64,000 nucleotides of DNA from an uncultured Lachnospiraceae bacterium. GTDB taxonomy: Bacteria; Bacillota; Clostridia; Lachnospirales; Lachnospiraceae. Positions 41,401-47,380 of the stretch are shown here, piece by piece (the first letter of the stretch is position 1; each line of letters opens with the position of its first letter). The notes below the pieces were generated by a model. The model worked only from the letters and a program-made list of their open reading frames with translations, was not told where the DNA came from and made no database searches. The stretch covers positions 496,001 through 560,000 of the forward strand of contig CACYNO010000001.1 of the NCBI GenBank assembly GCA_902775895.1. The letters are read 5' to 3'. Made by a program: the position numbers and the translations under genes.

Positions 41401-41437
41401 TAATAATTATTTTTGAAACATTCTTTTTCTTTTGCAT
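29498..41437 (-). CDS. Giant cell-wall adhesin with beta-helix, eight fimbrial isopeptide D2 modules and Cna_B-type domains
   Basis: A 3,979-residue exported protein. The start at 41437 follows AAGGAGAGG; a longer reading from 41476 has no such site. Order: signal peptide 1-38 (cut after AYA); a short pectate-lyase-like start; two InlB-like B-repeats with GWKY cores (about 120-340); a Gly-rich linker; a right-handed beta-helix with GG and NN ladders (about 530-910); a beta domain; then from about 1,232 eight modules that begin EKY(V/I)NK-like and end SN(K/T)VTV. These match the fimbrial isopeptide D2 type, with Lys near the start and Asn near the end. Each of the first seven is followed by a Cna_B-like domain (VSKxW ... 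ITNT), and the last by a SpaA-type domain. The C-terminus is KSSANTGD, a hydrophobic helix and KKVRQK: a non-standard sortase signal. Likely a self-crosslinked stalk. No sortase gene is in the window. Confidence 0.93.
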   Translation of the reverse strand: MQKKKNVSKIIISMALALLLVFGILASPLLGSSKAYAATTRQASTWAELRDAISDSANGDVIEITQDIMACKAKDKNGNDFTTIDISGAKTVTIKAKDGENVTIYRKKGESDFPMFKTSNEKAGIILGEGLTLTGQQVEGDCSFDSGFTVTFSNGGNPEKTGTKTFNGGEELYINPPEAGWSPGNGYQFVGWKYKKADGSVSSSKGNTPPAATGYTLPTGKKGEMTVVAEYERTNFVVTWSNGVSGDGAKTEVWDLYGVDGATKQSVGESLSKTPEDDWKPGDGYVFKGWKYILSEGADPLTSTDGNVVDGSGTQVKMGNTATNMTIVAQWEKPAASSEYHLKEKVGNKKLVYDTGGRVLLRDISREDPNYKYVRVVSINSDGVITANVTGLTGEQYVICQGGNLKVTPSSSEDYVKAHSNTGGDSGTPATTSTDPIYLYSIRWPKGYIYDFVDPNWKLDNTGTKTPKQFVLVSAGGGGGGGSPTPYTSQVDPEYDDHDPEVYPTAVQPSYSESTPSQGCDGNCTTYTKDDFAGGESGSPRGFFVQVEAGTVSLEGATLENFNTSTTASNTPKFVAPVAVIGENATFDVKSGNIQNNIVGYIADDNKSGEGANAIKMYVKGAAPNARRKNAPDRRHNNAELDITGTAGAVIYANGAQGTISGGSIGYNRGDTGGIMVSDEGSFLTITTGADINHNVGVQFGGGTTAEDGGSIYMNGGEIHDNVAWFGGGAAFVTENGIDWLLGEKSMTKADRKDGSFTLANGEIYGNSAFTRGGGFLVDSDGVAFLGGNIHNNTSRVLGGAAYVMGDHPDYSYTLYIEQGDIKNNEAIDANTKESSFENMPPISKKLVAPANNCETPTGSLYGGDAQAASTDDIADFQRINDGTGGGVWVCSYGSTVLDLNPNYVSISNNTAAGATGDPNRYTNRNTRLEKANAKNKESGGQDFHSDNGGDGTLLMLPSGNTDWYDENEKAKYTADGADGEIRNLTNQDKSRTNQGVQIYNNASRRGGGLAADGTYVFGPQRDIARIAASLDISKAWDASIPVDERKPVIIRVGVESGDKKAVVEDVELDGKANATDEESLHENEGTAEKWSGGFNLPVSVDDGEGNKITVFKLKGSNGVTYDPTNMDDMADLATALNTNPKPTFTLSSDATLTFEELVATEFDGDGNPTKFEKTDEFEFSPGSLEVGSIGVTVNEVTRVNAQGVKEHVLNVSFAEVPLTAPVRNEVPKEEIPGPEKYIDKVVHTSLPAFDEKFEYAVLAYVPKDATEVVLTDTLEEPLEFVNKTKKTVLSGFYVLAENDSKGDGSGTVATTPRDKVEGNTLRIANGVKTGDRKNTELTLNGNTVTLTLKEGFLQGKVTEDDDAIFKKEGKDRDGVWVMMTFDAQYNKDYYDLAKVKDNTQNGDSWLENADDKSGGAALTYVQNNAEVRQNANTNKYIIKLGDKYYNSSDAKEWTDVTKDADYYVARWDGKGDPIFNKLEGNAILDVKGIAIPDEAGITANGFVKDAEEEHSGTKNQAEYELTRGNNPASDYKTNIVTVDAPSLKLEAEKKWSNMDGTDTWPTGVESVEVDIYRVDTATQAETKVGTIVLNAAEPKKQSEELPKLNNATYRLDEVTVDGYTTASEDMANDDLIEGSEFGKVFTNTEDSNEKPEIEKYVNEAVHKDITLDEVFTYDILAYVTKDATEVTITDTLVPYLDFATGTGKWYVQDIGPNNNHKVTNDVTNKRVNEDASVSYLNSSDPELHKMNGDYPIGLGNKAQKEIKDVTVGENATKQLFVKIADATPYRGHWIKVHFTAKIKEGLTLEDLQAAGVYREVKGNVVNEFDVDRADPKTGNAPVKAGATHTGVPNKAEYEIQATNEAEYSDSSNTVTVKPKTTEVTVSKEWLLDGETADWPEGATIEVKLQSKKGNDNAKDVLDAEERPITETLDVDKQSYTFENLPVLEDVTYSVAEGEVTNAGDYTIGEVEEVSEGVFKITNTGTTPEEPEIEKYVNKKSDEGEAKDGGVHTDLAAFDEVYTYDIQAYITSDAKYVEVTDELKEVLEFVGDAPTAVVIKEGKGEDGKTAPKLSKEGTALEAAQYAVDAEAWASGKLVLTMGATDATEVVEGAGKWLQITFDAKIKDTYRSIDAINAVGGAWATVKKNAPIDDATVDALAESVEADKSKVDNHAGIVNDASYTINVGVDNAHTYNDSSNKVTVKPSVTKLVVSKVWVLDGKELAADKWPEGATVEVKLQSKKGEEEAKDVKDSKDTTITATLSADQQNYIFDNLPVLEGVTYSVAEGAVENAGDYEIGSVEAVEGKEGEFKITNTGTTPEEPEIEKYVNKKSDEGTAKDGGVHTDLEAFDEVYTYDIQAYIAKDATVAEVTDELQSVLEFVGDAPTAVVVKEGESDGTAPKLSKAGNTPEDSYKVDEAAWAAGKLVLTLGDAESTEVLKSAGKWLQITFDAKIKDDYRSIQALKDAGADVWVVEKGENDPIDDDTVDESHSGATIGKHEGIVNDSSYKMKKAGVDVGNTWTYNDDSNKVTVQPKTTKVEVSKKWIVDGADAEWPEGATVEVKLTAKDESGADKLADTKLPEAKTKGTLTSKETYTFEDLPCLEGVTYGVEEGTVTDPQGTAAGFAFGAAEETEEGKFVITNTKGEKPEIEKYVNKKSDEGTAKDGGVHTDLAAFDEVYTYDIQAYITSDAKYVEVTDELKKVFEFAEENPTVTVVVKEGEGENGMTAPKLSKAGTALTASDYKVDADAWTSGKLVLTMGATDATEVVEGAGKWLQITFDAKIKDAYRSIDAIKGVAGAWATVKKNAPIDDATVDALKDSVEADKSKVNNHAGIVNDASYTINVGVENAHTYKDSSNKVTVKPSVTKLVVSKVWVLDGEELASDKWPEGATVEVKVIGKDGDVAATDTLSKDKQSVTFDNLPKLEGVTYSVEEGTVTNAGAYEIGSVEAVEGKEGEFKITNTGTTPEEPEIEKYVNKKSDEGTAKDGGVHTDLEAFDEVYTYDIQAYIAKDATVAEVTDELVKVLEFVGERSSVKVVVKEGEEDGKAPKLSKAGQAPEDNYTVDADAWNDGKLVLTLGDAESTEVLKSAGKWLQITFDAKIKDDYRSIQALKDAGAEVWVVEEGENDPIDDDTVDESHSKATIEKHEGITNDSSYKMKKAGVDVGNTWTYSDDSNTVTVQPKTTEVKVQKQWKNADGSDMAWPTGVEIEVKLLADGEPVKGQTLKLKNGDVASFTDLPVLEGVEYTVEESPATVDGTPYMSEQKTENGVIVITNKPEKPELEKYVNKDVTWDFTNFDQVFTYDVMAYVTNDADTLTVTDTINSMLEFVGENGSLKIADLGTTNNHKTTVKNKGKDITAQAKTATASGSDVKVVIEDLEAKGLRGHWIKVTFDARIKDTVYETVAQLIKDRTAEEIKDTDSAAATSNKAWVEITDNGSVKIDTDHDGIPNRAHYELKVGDSGKHELDSNTVTVEPKTTTVWAKKTWQDEKGNIATWPKEVTEVTVNVYGADKETPVCTITLKDGNAVESEVLPCLEGVEYTVDEVTVPGYTEVGEVQGTGTEDDPYVFTNKKNAGPEIEKYVNKKDATPEQRDGTVHTDLSAFDEVYTYDIQAYITKDAKYVEVIDQLVDVLEFTERADESFKVVVKDGDGEDGITAPALSKEPLSMEVRWSADFGTGKAGQLVVVLGSDDKDAPVLPYAGKWIQITFDAKIKDEFKTVEALKAKGINVWTTIKENDPVEDADTTIEFSGATAGSHEGIINESSYYINKIAGADIGNEWQYSDRSNVVTVQPPTPVKEFPVYFSKNELGGSEIEGAHIVVNDEKGKLVEEWDSTTESHKLDLKPGKYTMEETVAPEGFQKVTTVIEFEVDKDGKVTLITTEVNGGGKISVTDINHVILEDAPKPTESSDKEKQAPDNDSGNDKTDKTNNDDVSRIDDKTKAKSGNASGRKSSANTGDENNASLWFLLIIAAAVALPFAIKKVRQK
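31620..35483 (-). repeat. Two tandem copies of a ~1.95-kb two-module unit in the adhesin gene
   Basis: D2/Cna_B modules start near 35483, 34490, 33515 and 32550 (about 0.97 kb each) and alternate in type: A (AYITSDAKYVEVTDEL) and B (AYIAKDATVAEVTDEL), giving A-B-A-B. The DNA from about 34500 down to 34380 and its partner near 32570-32450 are almost identical, far closer than the modules outside this block. Confidence 0.85.
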
Positions 41438-41493
41438 TCTTTTCCTCTCCTTTATAATAATTTGCCAAATCCTCATATGCCCATTTGCCCTAT

Positions 41494-41523
41494 ATTATAC
41501 TCCACTTGTTTGATTATTGTCAA
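41494..41523 (-). promoter_or_regulatory. Consensus promoter of the adhesin gene
   Basis: Minus strand: TTGACA (-35), 18 bases, TATAAT (-10), both hexamers perfect, with a leader of about 50 bases to the ATG at 41437. A strong, probably constitutive sigma-A promoter. Confidence 0.85.
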
Positions 41524-41606
41524 ATTAAAAATCCCTATTTTACACACTTTCACGATATTTTTCATATCATTTAAAATGCAAGAACAACAAGAGTTTTTGC
41601 TCCCTA

Positions 41607-41635
41607 TTGACAAGTTAATAATTTACCTTTAATAT
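41607..41635 (+). promoter_or_regulatory. Promoter of the aspartoacylase-like gene
   Basis: TTGACA, 17 bases, TAATAT; the -35 is perfect and the -10 matches four of six. About 40 bases before the ATG at 41676, and divergent from the adhesin promoter. Confidence 0.6.
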
Positions 41636-41675
41636 GTACGCATGAACAATTATTCATATAAGGAGTGAACATACC

Positions 41676-42623
41676 ATGGAAAAAAAGTTGATAGCCGGCC
41701 ATGAATTAAAGCCGGGAAAAAACATTACCGATCATGTACATGTAGAGGGCACTGAGCTTCATGTACCGCACGTTCTTATATGCGGAAAAAACGAAGGCCC
41801 CACCGTTCTCATAACTGCCGGAATACACAACGCAGAGTACGTGGGTATCCAGGCCGCCATTGAGCTTTCAAATGAGTTCGAACCCGATGATATAAACGGA
41901 AACATTATCATCGTACCCCTCGCCAACAGATCCGGTTTTGAAAACCGTACCATGAGTACGGTTTACGAAGACGGCAAGAATTTGAACCGCGTTTTTCCCG
42001 GTAATGCCGACGGTTCGGAAGCAGACCGACTTGCGCATATGCTTTTTGAGATATTTATAAAAAATGCCGATGCTTATATCGATCTTCATAGCGGGGACGG
42101 CTATGAGAATCTTATTCCTTACGCCTACTATCTTGGCGAATCACCTGTGGCAGAAACCTCAAAGAAAATGATAGATTGCGTAAATACCGAATATTATGTC
42201 CGCTCATGCTGCCGCACCGGAGGCGCCTACAATATAGCTTCCGTACATGGCATCCCAAGCGTACTTATAGAACGCGGCGAGCTTGGTCTTTACAGCCGTG
42301 CGGAGATCGAAGCAGACAAGGCAGACGTAAGAAACATCCTTACATTCCTGGGCGTACTTCCCGGCAAATATCACACCTATCCAAAACAGGCATTATGCGA
42401 ACACAGTGATGATGCACCTTTCACGGGATGCTGGTATCCCGAAAAAAAGGCAGGAGAACATTTTAAAAAAGGTGAAAAACTGGGCGAGATACGTGATTAT
42501 TTCGGACGCAGCCTTTTCACGGAATTTGCGCCTGAAGACGGCATTATGATCCACCAGTGCTCTTCTCTCAATATCATACAAAACGGACCAATGGTAACCT
42601 ACGGCGTTCCCATTGAAGATTAA
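41676..42623 (+). CDS. Succinylglutamate desuccinylase/aspartoacylase-family zinc hydrolase
   Basis: A 315-residue M14-fold metal hydrolase. The zinc ligands are His and Glu in AGIHNAEYVG (HxxE, residues about 50-54) and the later His in YIDLHSGD near 145; the likely catalytic Glu is in VLIERGELG near 205. NLNRVFPG is the substrate-binding Asn-Arg region of the AstE/AspA family. The C-terminal 80 residues form a biotinyl-like beta cap (KKGEKLGEIRDYFGR). The substrate cannot be named; N-acyl amino acids or small peptides are likely. Monocistronic. Confidence 0.87.
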   Translation: MEKKLIAGHELKPGKNITDHVHVEGTELHVPHVLICGKNEGPTVLITAGIHNAEYVGIQAAIELSNEFEPDDINGNIIIVPLANRSGFENRTMSTVYEDGKNLNRVFPGNADGSEADRLAHMLFEIFIKNADAYIDLHSGDGYENLIPYAYYLGESPVAETSKKMIDCVNTEYYVRSCCRTGGAYNIASVHGIPSVLIERGELGLYSRAEIEADKADVRNILTFLGVLPGKYHTYPKQALCEHSDDAPFTGCWYPEKKAGEHFKKGEKLGEIRDYFGRSLFTEFAPEDGIMIHQCSSLNIIQNGPMVTYGVPIED

Positions 42624-42632
42624 AATAAAAAA

Positions 42633-42669
42633 ATCGGGTAAATGTTTTGCATTTTTCCCGATCTTTTTT
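42633..42669. terminator. Terminator between convergent genes
   Basis: ATCGGG-TAAATG / CATTTTTCCCGAT hairpin with one bulge, followed by TTTTTTT on the plus strand and A-rich on the other side. Stops the aspartoacylase-like gene and probably cysK from the other side. Confidence 0.8.
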
Positions 42670-42685
42670 TCAACTGACTTTAATT

Positions 42686-43618
42686 TCAATCTGTAAACAG
42701 TGCTGTGGAATAATACCTGTCACCGCTGTCCGGAAGCACAGCAACGATCACTTTGCCTTTGTTTTCCGGTCTTTTAGCAAGGGTTATAGCACCGAAAAGT
42801 GCTGCTCCCGAGGATATCCCCACGGATATCCCTTCTTTTTTTGCCAGAAGCTTTGCCGTTTCAAAGGCATCGTCACTACCCGCTTTAAACACCTCGTCAA
42901 AAATTCCGGTATTTAGAACCTCCGGTACAAAACCGGCACCTATTCCCTGTATCTTGTGCGGGCCGGCTTTGCCTTCGGAAAGCACGGGTGAATCCTCCGG
43001 CTCAAGTGCCACGATCTTTATATCAGGCTTTTGCTCTTTCAGATATTCTCCCACGCCGGTGAGAGTCCCTCCGGTTCCTACGCCTGCTATAAAAATGTCC
43101 ACGTTTCCGTCAGTATCATTCCATATCTCAGGTCCGGTGGTCGACTTATGCACAGCGGGGTTTGCGGGATTTATGAACTGTCCCGGGATAAAACTGCCGG
43201 GGATATCCTTTGCAAGTTCCTCAGCTTTCTCAATAGCGCCTTTCATCCCCTTTGCACCTTCGGTAAGCACCAGTTCCGCACCGTAAGCCTTCAGGATATT
43301 TCTTCTCTCAACACTCATTGTCTCAGGCATGGTGAGTATAATACGATATCCCTTAACGGCAGCAACAACCGCAAGACCTATACCGGTGTTACCCGATGTG
43401 GGTTCGATAATAACAGACCCTTCTTTCAGAAGTCCCTTTTTTTCCGCATCCTCGATCATTGCTTTAGCAACTCTGTCTTTTACACTTCCCGCCGGATTGA
43501 AGTACTCCAACTTCACAAGGACAGTCGCCTCAAGCCCCAGTTCTTTTTCGATATTCACAACCTCAACAAGGGGTGTGTTACCTATTAACCCCATTGTTCC
43601 TTTGTATATGTTTGACAT
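42686..43618 (-). CDS. cysK: Cysteine synthase A (O-acetylserine sulfhydrylase)
   Basis: Makes cysteine from O-acetylserine and sulfide with PLP. 310 residues from ATG 43618, which follows AAGGTGG; a longer frame from 43675 overlaps met[12 protein letters not shown] near 10, the PLP lysine in NPAGSVKDR near 45, substrate loop [10 protein letters not shown] near 70 and the phosphate-binding GTGGTLTG near 177 are all in place. Follows metY by 28 bases in a sulfur-assimilation pair. Confidence 0.95.
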   Translation of the reverse strand: MSNIYKGTMGLIGNTPLVEVVNIEKELGLEATVLVKLEYFNPAGSVKDRVAKAMIEDAEKKGLLKEGSVIIEPTSGNTGIGLAVVAAVKGYRIILTMPETMSVERRNILKAYGAELVLTEGAKGMKGAIEKAEELAKDIPGSFIPGQFINPANPAVHKSTTGPEIWNDTDGNVDIFIAGVGTGGTLTGVGEYLKEQKPDIKIVALEPEDSPVLSEGKAGPHKIQGIGAGFVPEVLNTGIFDEVFKAGSDDAFETAKLLAKKEGISVGISSGAALFGAITLAKRPENKGKVIVAVLPDSGDRYYSTALFTD

Positions 43619-43646
43619 GATATCCACCTTCTTTCCCGTTTTTGCA

Positions 43647-44930
43647 TTATACCGCACTATCAAGTGCATTCTCAATATCTGCGATCAGATCATCTATATG
43701 CTCCGTGCCTATAGACAGTCTGATGGTATTTGGATTTATACCGATTTCTGACAACTCTTCTTCTGAGAGCTGCGAATGTGTGGTTGTGGCAGGATGGATA
43801 ACAAGACTTTTTACATCCGCCACGTTTGCAAGTAAAGAAAAAATCTTCAGACTGTCTATGAACTTCCAGGCCTCTTCACGACCGCCTTTAATGTCAAATG
43901 TAAAAATAGACCCGCCGCCCTTTGGAAAATATTTCCCGTAAAGTTCATTGTCGGGATGACCCGGAAGGGAGGGATGGTTTACCTTTTCCACCTTAGGATG
44001 ATCACTTAAAAACTCCACTATCTTTTTTGTATTTTCCGCATGTCTCTCAAGCCGCAGGGACAGCGTCTCCACTCCCTGAAGAAGCAAAAATGCGTTAAAC
44101 GGGGAAATGCAGGCTCCCGTATCCCTTAGAAGTATGGCACGGATATAAGTAACAAAAGCTGCAGGACCCGCAACATCATAGAAAGAAACCCCGTGGTAGC
44201 TGGGATTGGGATCGGCGATATTTGCAAATCTCCCGCTTTCCTTCCAGTTAAATTTTCCGGCTTCTATGATAATGCCGCCAAGAGTCGTACCGTGCCCTCC
44301 GATGAATTTTGTAGCGGAGTGTACAACTATGTCCGCCCCATGCTCTATTGGTCTGAAAAGATACGGTGTTCCGAATGTATTGTCCACGACTACAGGGATG
44401 CCATGCTTATGCGCAAGTTCCGCTATCGCATCTATATCCGGGATATCGCTGTTGGGATTGCCTAAAGTCTCCAAAAATATCCCTCTGGTGTCTCCGGTTA
44501 TTGCATCCTCAACCTCCTGCAGGTTGTGTATATCAACGAAGGTGGTATTTATCCCGTAAAGGGGAAGGGTCTGCGCAAGCAGATTATAAGTACCGCCGTA
44601 AATGGTCTTTTGTGCAACTATATGTCCGCCCTTTGCCGCAAGCGCCTGTATGGCATAACTAATAGCCGCTGCTCCCGATGCCAGCGCCAGTGCCCCGCTG
44701 CCTCCCTCCAAGGCCGCCAGCCTCTTTTCCAGCACATCCTGTGTTGAATTGGTCAGCCTCCCGTAGATGTTTCCCGCATCTGCAAGTCCGAAGCGGTCAG
44801 CCGCATGTTTGCTGTTATGAAAAACATAAGACGCCGTCTGGTAGATCGGTACTGCTCTGGCATCAGTCGCCGGATCAGCTTCTTCCTGTCCCACATGTAA
44901 CTGTAATGTTTCAAATCTGTATTTATTCAT
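43647..44930 (-). CDS. metY: O-acetylhomoserine sulfhydrylase (aminocarboxypropyltransferase)
   Basis: PLP enzyme of the Cys/Met metabolism family, 427 residues. [17 protein letters not shown] and [13 protein letters not shown] near the start, [22 protein letters not shown], and the PLP lysine in [16 protein letters not shown] near 208 mark the long O-acetylhomoserine (MetY/Cys-D) branch rather than MetB. It feeds sulfide into homocysteine. It lies upstream of cysK and downstream of a LysR gene, with a 160-base leader and a LysR-type palindrome before it. Confidence 0.94.
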   Translation of the reverse strand: MNKYRFETLQLHVGQEEADPATDARAVPIYQTASYVFHNSKHAADRFGLADAGNIYGRLTNSTQDVLEKRLAALEGGSGALALASGAAAISYAIQALAAKGGHIVAQKTIYGGTYNLLAQTLPLYGINTTFVDIHNLQEVEDAITGDTRGIFLETLGNPNSDIPDIDAIAELAHKHGIPVVVDNTFGTPYLFRPIEHGADIVVHSATKFIGGHGTTLGGIIIEAGKFNWKESGRFANIADPNPSYHGVSFYDVAGPAAFVTYIRAILLRDTGACISPFNAFLLLQGVETLSLRLERHAENTKKIVEFLSDHPKVEKVNHPSLPGHPDNELYGKYFPKGGGSIFTFDIKGGREEAWKFIDSLKIFSLLANVADVKSLVIHPATTTHSQLSEEELSEIGINPNTIRLSIGTEHIDDLIADIENALDSAV

Positions 44931-45088
44931 GATGTATATCTCCTTTTTTACGCCACCACTCTATCAGCCTCACAAGTTCAGTGTCCTATTTATTGTACTC
45001 ATTCCCTGATCAACGAGTGCATTATCAACTTCTGAGTTCATCCTACATCACTGAATATCTTTTGAAAATTACTATAATATTATCGTTA

Positions 45089-45109
45089 GTGATAACCATG
45101 ATTTATCAC
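45089..45109. promoter_or_regulatory. LysR-type operator upstream of metY-cysK
   Basis: GTGATAA-CCATGAT-TTATCAC, a perfect 7-bp inverted repeat containing the T-N11-A pattern bound by LysR proteins. It lies three bases after the LysR gene stop and about 160 bases before metY. Confidence 0.6.
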
Positions 45110-45112
45110 TGA

Positions 45113-46018
45113 TCACAGCTCTTTATATTTTTCCAGTTCCTTTATATAAGCTTTACCGTAAACTGACAGGGAACTTCCCTTTCTCGTTATATACCCGATC
45201 ATCAACGGATCTTCTTCTTTTAACTTAACGGAAACAAGACCTTTAAGAACATTATCATCGCCTGCAAGCATCCCGGATCCTATGGAATACCCGCCCAGTT
45301 CTGCGATGATCTCCATGGAAGTCGCCCTGTCATCAGACTTTATCATCTTATCAAATGTGTGATCTGCCATAGCCTCCTCTGTCAGATAAAAATTGCTGTC
45401 ATCACTCTGATCAAAAGAAACACAGGGAAGGGAACTTAATTCCTCTAAAGAGATCTCCTTTCTTTTTGCAAATTCATGACCTTCCCAAAAGTATGCGTAA
45501 GTTTCCCTTTGCATAAGGGGCGTAAACTCCAGCTGGTATTCCTTCATAAGCTTTTTTAACACAGCCTCATTTGATCCGGAAAAGGAGATCACCCCCACCT
45601 CGCTTTTAAGACTCCTGACGTCCTCCAGAACCTCACGGGTCTTTGTCTCATGGATAGAGAAAATAAATTTACATGGATCTTTTTTCTTTATAACCCGGGT
45701 AAAAGCTTTAACCGCAAAATTGTAATGCTGTGTGGAAACGGAAAATCTCTCCTTATCCCCGTCTTTAGACAGATACCTGTCCTCCAGTATCTCGTACTGC
45801 CCCACGGCCTTTTTTGCGTACATGATAAATTCCCTTCCTGCATCTGTCAGGGAGATTCCTTTATTAGTCCTTTCAAATATAAGTATCCCCAGTTCATCTT
45901 CAAGCTCACGTATACTTGCAGACAGCGCCGGCTGGGACACGAACAGCTTTGTCGCCGCCTCACGCATGGAAGAGGATTCTGCAATGGTCAGCACATATTT
46001 TATCTGGGTTATGTTCAT
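45113..46018 (-). CDS. LysR-family transcriptional regulator
   Basis: 301 residues: winged HTH at 1-60 (SSSMREAATKLFVSQPALSASIRELE) followed by a two-lobe effector domain from about 90. Located directly upstream of metY-cysK on the same strand, with a perfect LysR-type palindrome in the gap, so it probably controls sulfur assimilation. The effector, perhaps O-acetylserine, is an inference from CysB-like regulators. Some residues of the effector domain (VGVISFSGSNEAVLKKL) are normal for the family. Confidence 0.9.
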   Translation of the reverse strand: MNITQIKYVLTIAESSSMREAATKLFVSQPALSASIRELEDELGILIFERTNKGISLTDAGREFIMYAKKAVGQYEILEDRYLSKDGDKERFSVSTQHYNFAVKAFTRVIKKKDPCKFIFSIHETKTREVLEDVRSLKSEVGVISFSGSNEAVLKKLMKEYQLEFTPLMQRETYAYFWEGHEFAKRKEISLEELSSLPCVSFDQSDDSNFYLTEEAMADHTFDKMIKSDDRATSMEIIAELGGYSIGSGMLAGDDNVLKGLVSVKLKEEDPLMIGYITRKGSSLSVYGKAYIKELEKYKEL

Positions 46019-46052
46019 TTTATCACCTCACCAAAATCTCCTTTTTACACCT

Positions 46053-46370
46053 TTAAAAATCCCCGGTGTTTTCATCTATCCATTTTAGATAATCCTCAGA
46101 ACCTTTTTCTATGGGCACCGCTATTATCTCCGGCACCTCATAGGAATGCATTTCTTTTACACATGCCTCAACCCTGTCATATAACTCAGCTCTCGTCTTC
46201 AGGAATGCAACCACCTCATCATCCCTTTCCAACTTTCCCTGCCATACATAACGACTCCGTACATCCTGAAGCTGAGCGCAGGCGACCAGCCTTCGTTCAA
46301 AAAGCTCACTTATGATCCGCTCTGACTCATCCTCATCTGCAAAAGAAACTACTATCATGCAATATTTCAT
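46053..46370 (-). CDS. cutA: CutA-like divalent cation tolerance protein
   Basis: 105 residues. SERIISELFERRLVACAQL, the YVWQGKLERDDEV strand and the HSYEVPEIIAVPI motif near 80-92 are typical of trimeric CutA. The physiological role is uncertain, with copper tolerance proposed in E. coli. Its ATG overlaps the folA stop by four bases. Confidence 0.92.
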   Translation of the reverse strand: MKYCMIVVSFADEDESERIISELFERRLVACAQLQDVRSRYVWQGKLERDDEVVAFLKTRAELYDRVEACVKEMHSYEVPEIIAVPIEKGSEDYLKWIDENTGDF

Positions 46371-46861
46371 TTTTTCCTCCTGTACACCGTCCTCGTATAC
46401 TTAACATCATCTCCGTAAGTATCTCCGATGGTCACATCAAAATCCCCGGCATCAAACTCCGGGAAAAAAGTGTCCCCGCCTTCTATAAATATCCGGACCT
46501 CTGTGATGTACATCACATTCACAAGGGGCAACGCCTCTTTATAAAGACCGTATCCCCCTGCTATATATACACTTTCACTATCCGCTTTATCCAGCGCCTC
46601 TTTCAGCGTTCCAACTGTGGAAACGTTTTCTCCCTCGAATCTTTTGCTTGCCGAAACAACTATTGTCTTTCTTCCGGGCAGAGGACGTCCGATCTCCTCA
46701 AATGTTCTGCGCCCCATTACCACTGCATTCCCAAGTGTCAACCCCCTGAACTGACTCATTTCCCCCGGTATATCCCAGGGAATTCTGCCATTCTTACCTA
46801 TAACGTTGTTTTCGGAACGTGCAACTATCAGTCCCAGTTCTTTTCTATTGTTATCTGTCAT
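46367..46861 (-). CDS. folA: Dihydrofolate reductase
   Basis: Reduces dihydrofolate with NADPH. 164 residues. VARSENNVIGKNGRIPWDIPGEM contains the catalytic Asp/Trp loop, NAVVMGRRTFEEIGRPLPGR the NADPH phosphate site, and YIAGGYGLYKEAL the conserved GG. The Met20-loop position is N-x-V-I-G, standard. It is the head gene of folA-cutA-LysR and is divergent from the small toxin candidate. Confidence 0.95.
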   Translation of the reverse strand: MTDNNRKELGLIVARSENNVIGKNGRIPWDIPGEMSQFRGLTLGNAVVMGRRTFEEIGRPLPGRKTIVVSASKRFEGENVSTVGTLKEALDKADSESVYIAGGYGLYKEALPLVNVMYITEVRIFIEGGDTFFPEFDAGDFDVTIGDTYGDDVKYTRTVYRRKK

Positions 46862-46953
46862 CTTTTTCCCTGTTAAACTCTAAAAAGGTTGATCGCTTTT
46901 AAATTAAAAAACAAAAAACTGAAAACATAGGGGAACATCTTTTCTGTTTATTG

Positions 46954-46983
46954 TTGAAATGTATATACTACTTTTGTTATAAT
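46954..46983 (+). promoter_or_regulatory. Promoter of the small toxin candidate
   Basis: TTGAAA, 18 bases, TATAAT, with TG one base before the -10 (TGTTATAAT). It leads into a 47-base leader containing CGCTGCC/GGTAGCG (one G-U pair), ending at the ribosome site. Confidence 0.7.
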
Positions 46984-47030
46984 AATCGCGCTGCCATCTC
47001 CGATTAGCGGTAGCGAGAGGAGGTGATGCG

Positions 47031-47111
47031 ATGGATGTTGCTATATCCATAATAGTATCTGTTTTGGCAAGTATAATAGCATATTATATTTGCAAGTGGC
47101 TTGACAGATAA
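47031..47111 (+). CDS. Candidate type I toxin, 26-residue membrane peptide
   Basis: The reading frame encodes MDVAISIIVSVLASIIAYYI followed by CKWLDR: one hydrophobic helix with a charged tail, the form of Fst/Ldr/TxpA-type toxins. It is too short for routine gene calling. The ribosome site GAGAGGAGGTGAT is unusually strong. CCTCCTT at 47140-47146 of the same transcript can pair with that site, as in toxin mRNAs that hide their own start. A promoter lies upstream, and a shared terminator and an antisense promoter lie downstream. The toxin role is inferred from this layout. ATG 47026 gives another frame that ends at once. Confidence 0.65.
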   Translation: MDVAISIIVSVLASIIAYYICKWLDR

Positions 47112-47151
47112 CTTTTGGCAGCAAGCCCCAAGGCTTAAGCCTCCTTGATAC

Positions 47152-47223
47152 AAAAACGGAATAGAAAACCCCAGAGCCTCAACTCTGGGGTTTTCGTCTG
47201 CAATGGACTGTTGCTATTTCCAT
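47152..47223 (-). ncRNA. Candidate antisense antitoxin RNA
   Basis: On the minus strand TTGCAT-N17-TATATT is followed by about 70 bases ending in the GAAAACCCC/GGGGTTTTC hairpin and a T-rich tail. The RNA would overlap the 3' end of the toxin mRNA, as in txpA/RatA-type units. A second copy with the same promoter spacing exists at 54124-54234. Confidence 0.5.
47164..47195. terminator. Bidirectional terminator of the toxin unit
   Basis: Perfect 13-bp stem GAAAACCCCAGAG / CTCTGGGGTTTTC with the loop CCTCAA, serving the toxin mRNA (+) and the antisense RNA (-). Confidence 0.85.
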
Positions 47224-47229
47224 ATGAAA

Positions 47230-47258
47230 AATATACCACCGTTATGGTCAAAATGCAA
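47230..47258 (-). promoter_or_regulatory. Antisense RNA promoter, copy 1
   Basis: Minus strand TTGCAT (47253-47258), 17 bases, TATATT (47230-47235). Both hexamers and the spacing recur at 54206-54234. Confidence 0.6.
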
Positions 47259-47380
47259 TATCTATTTAATTAGAAAATAAATATTCTTGTAAAATATAAA
47301 AATCCTTCCTTAATTCCGTACTAATATCACTTCGTTCATATAGATGTTCACAATAAAACAACTCATTAGTTGATACTTTA

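Larger units (their letters stand above)
47152..47258 (-). repeat. Antitoxin repeat, copy 1
   Basis: Shares with 54124-54234 AAACGGAATAGAAAACCCC, GGGGTTTTCGT, ATGGA, AATATACCAC and AAATGCAATATCT in the same order and spacing, while the hairpin loops have drifted with the stem kept. Same orientation in both copies. Includes the promoter at 47230-47258. Confidence 0.8.

Noticed and set aside
44931-45088. S-box or T-box leader for metY
   Set aside because: No S-box core and no T-box sequence or clear terminator/antiterminator pair could be found.
45650-46315. 221-codon plus-strand frame opposite LysR and cutA
   Set aside because: Crosses two well-supported genes and looks like random Pro/His/Cys-rich translation.
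47026-47040. Alternative ATG in the toxin leader
   Set aside because: It opens a different frame that stops after a few codons and lies on top of the ribosome site.
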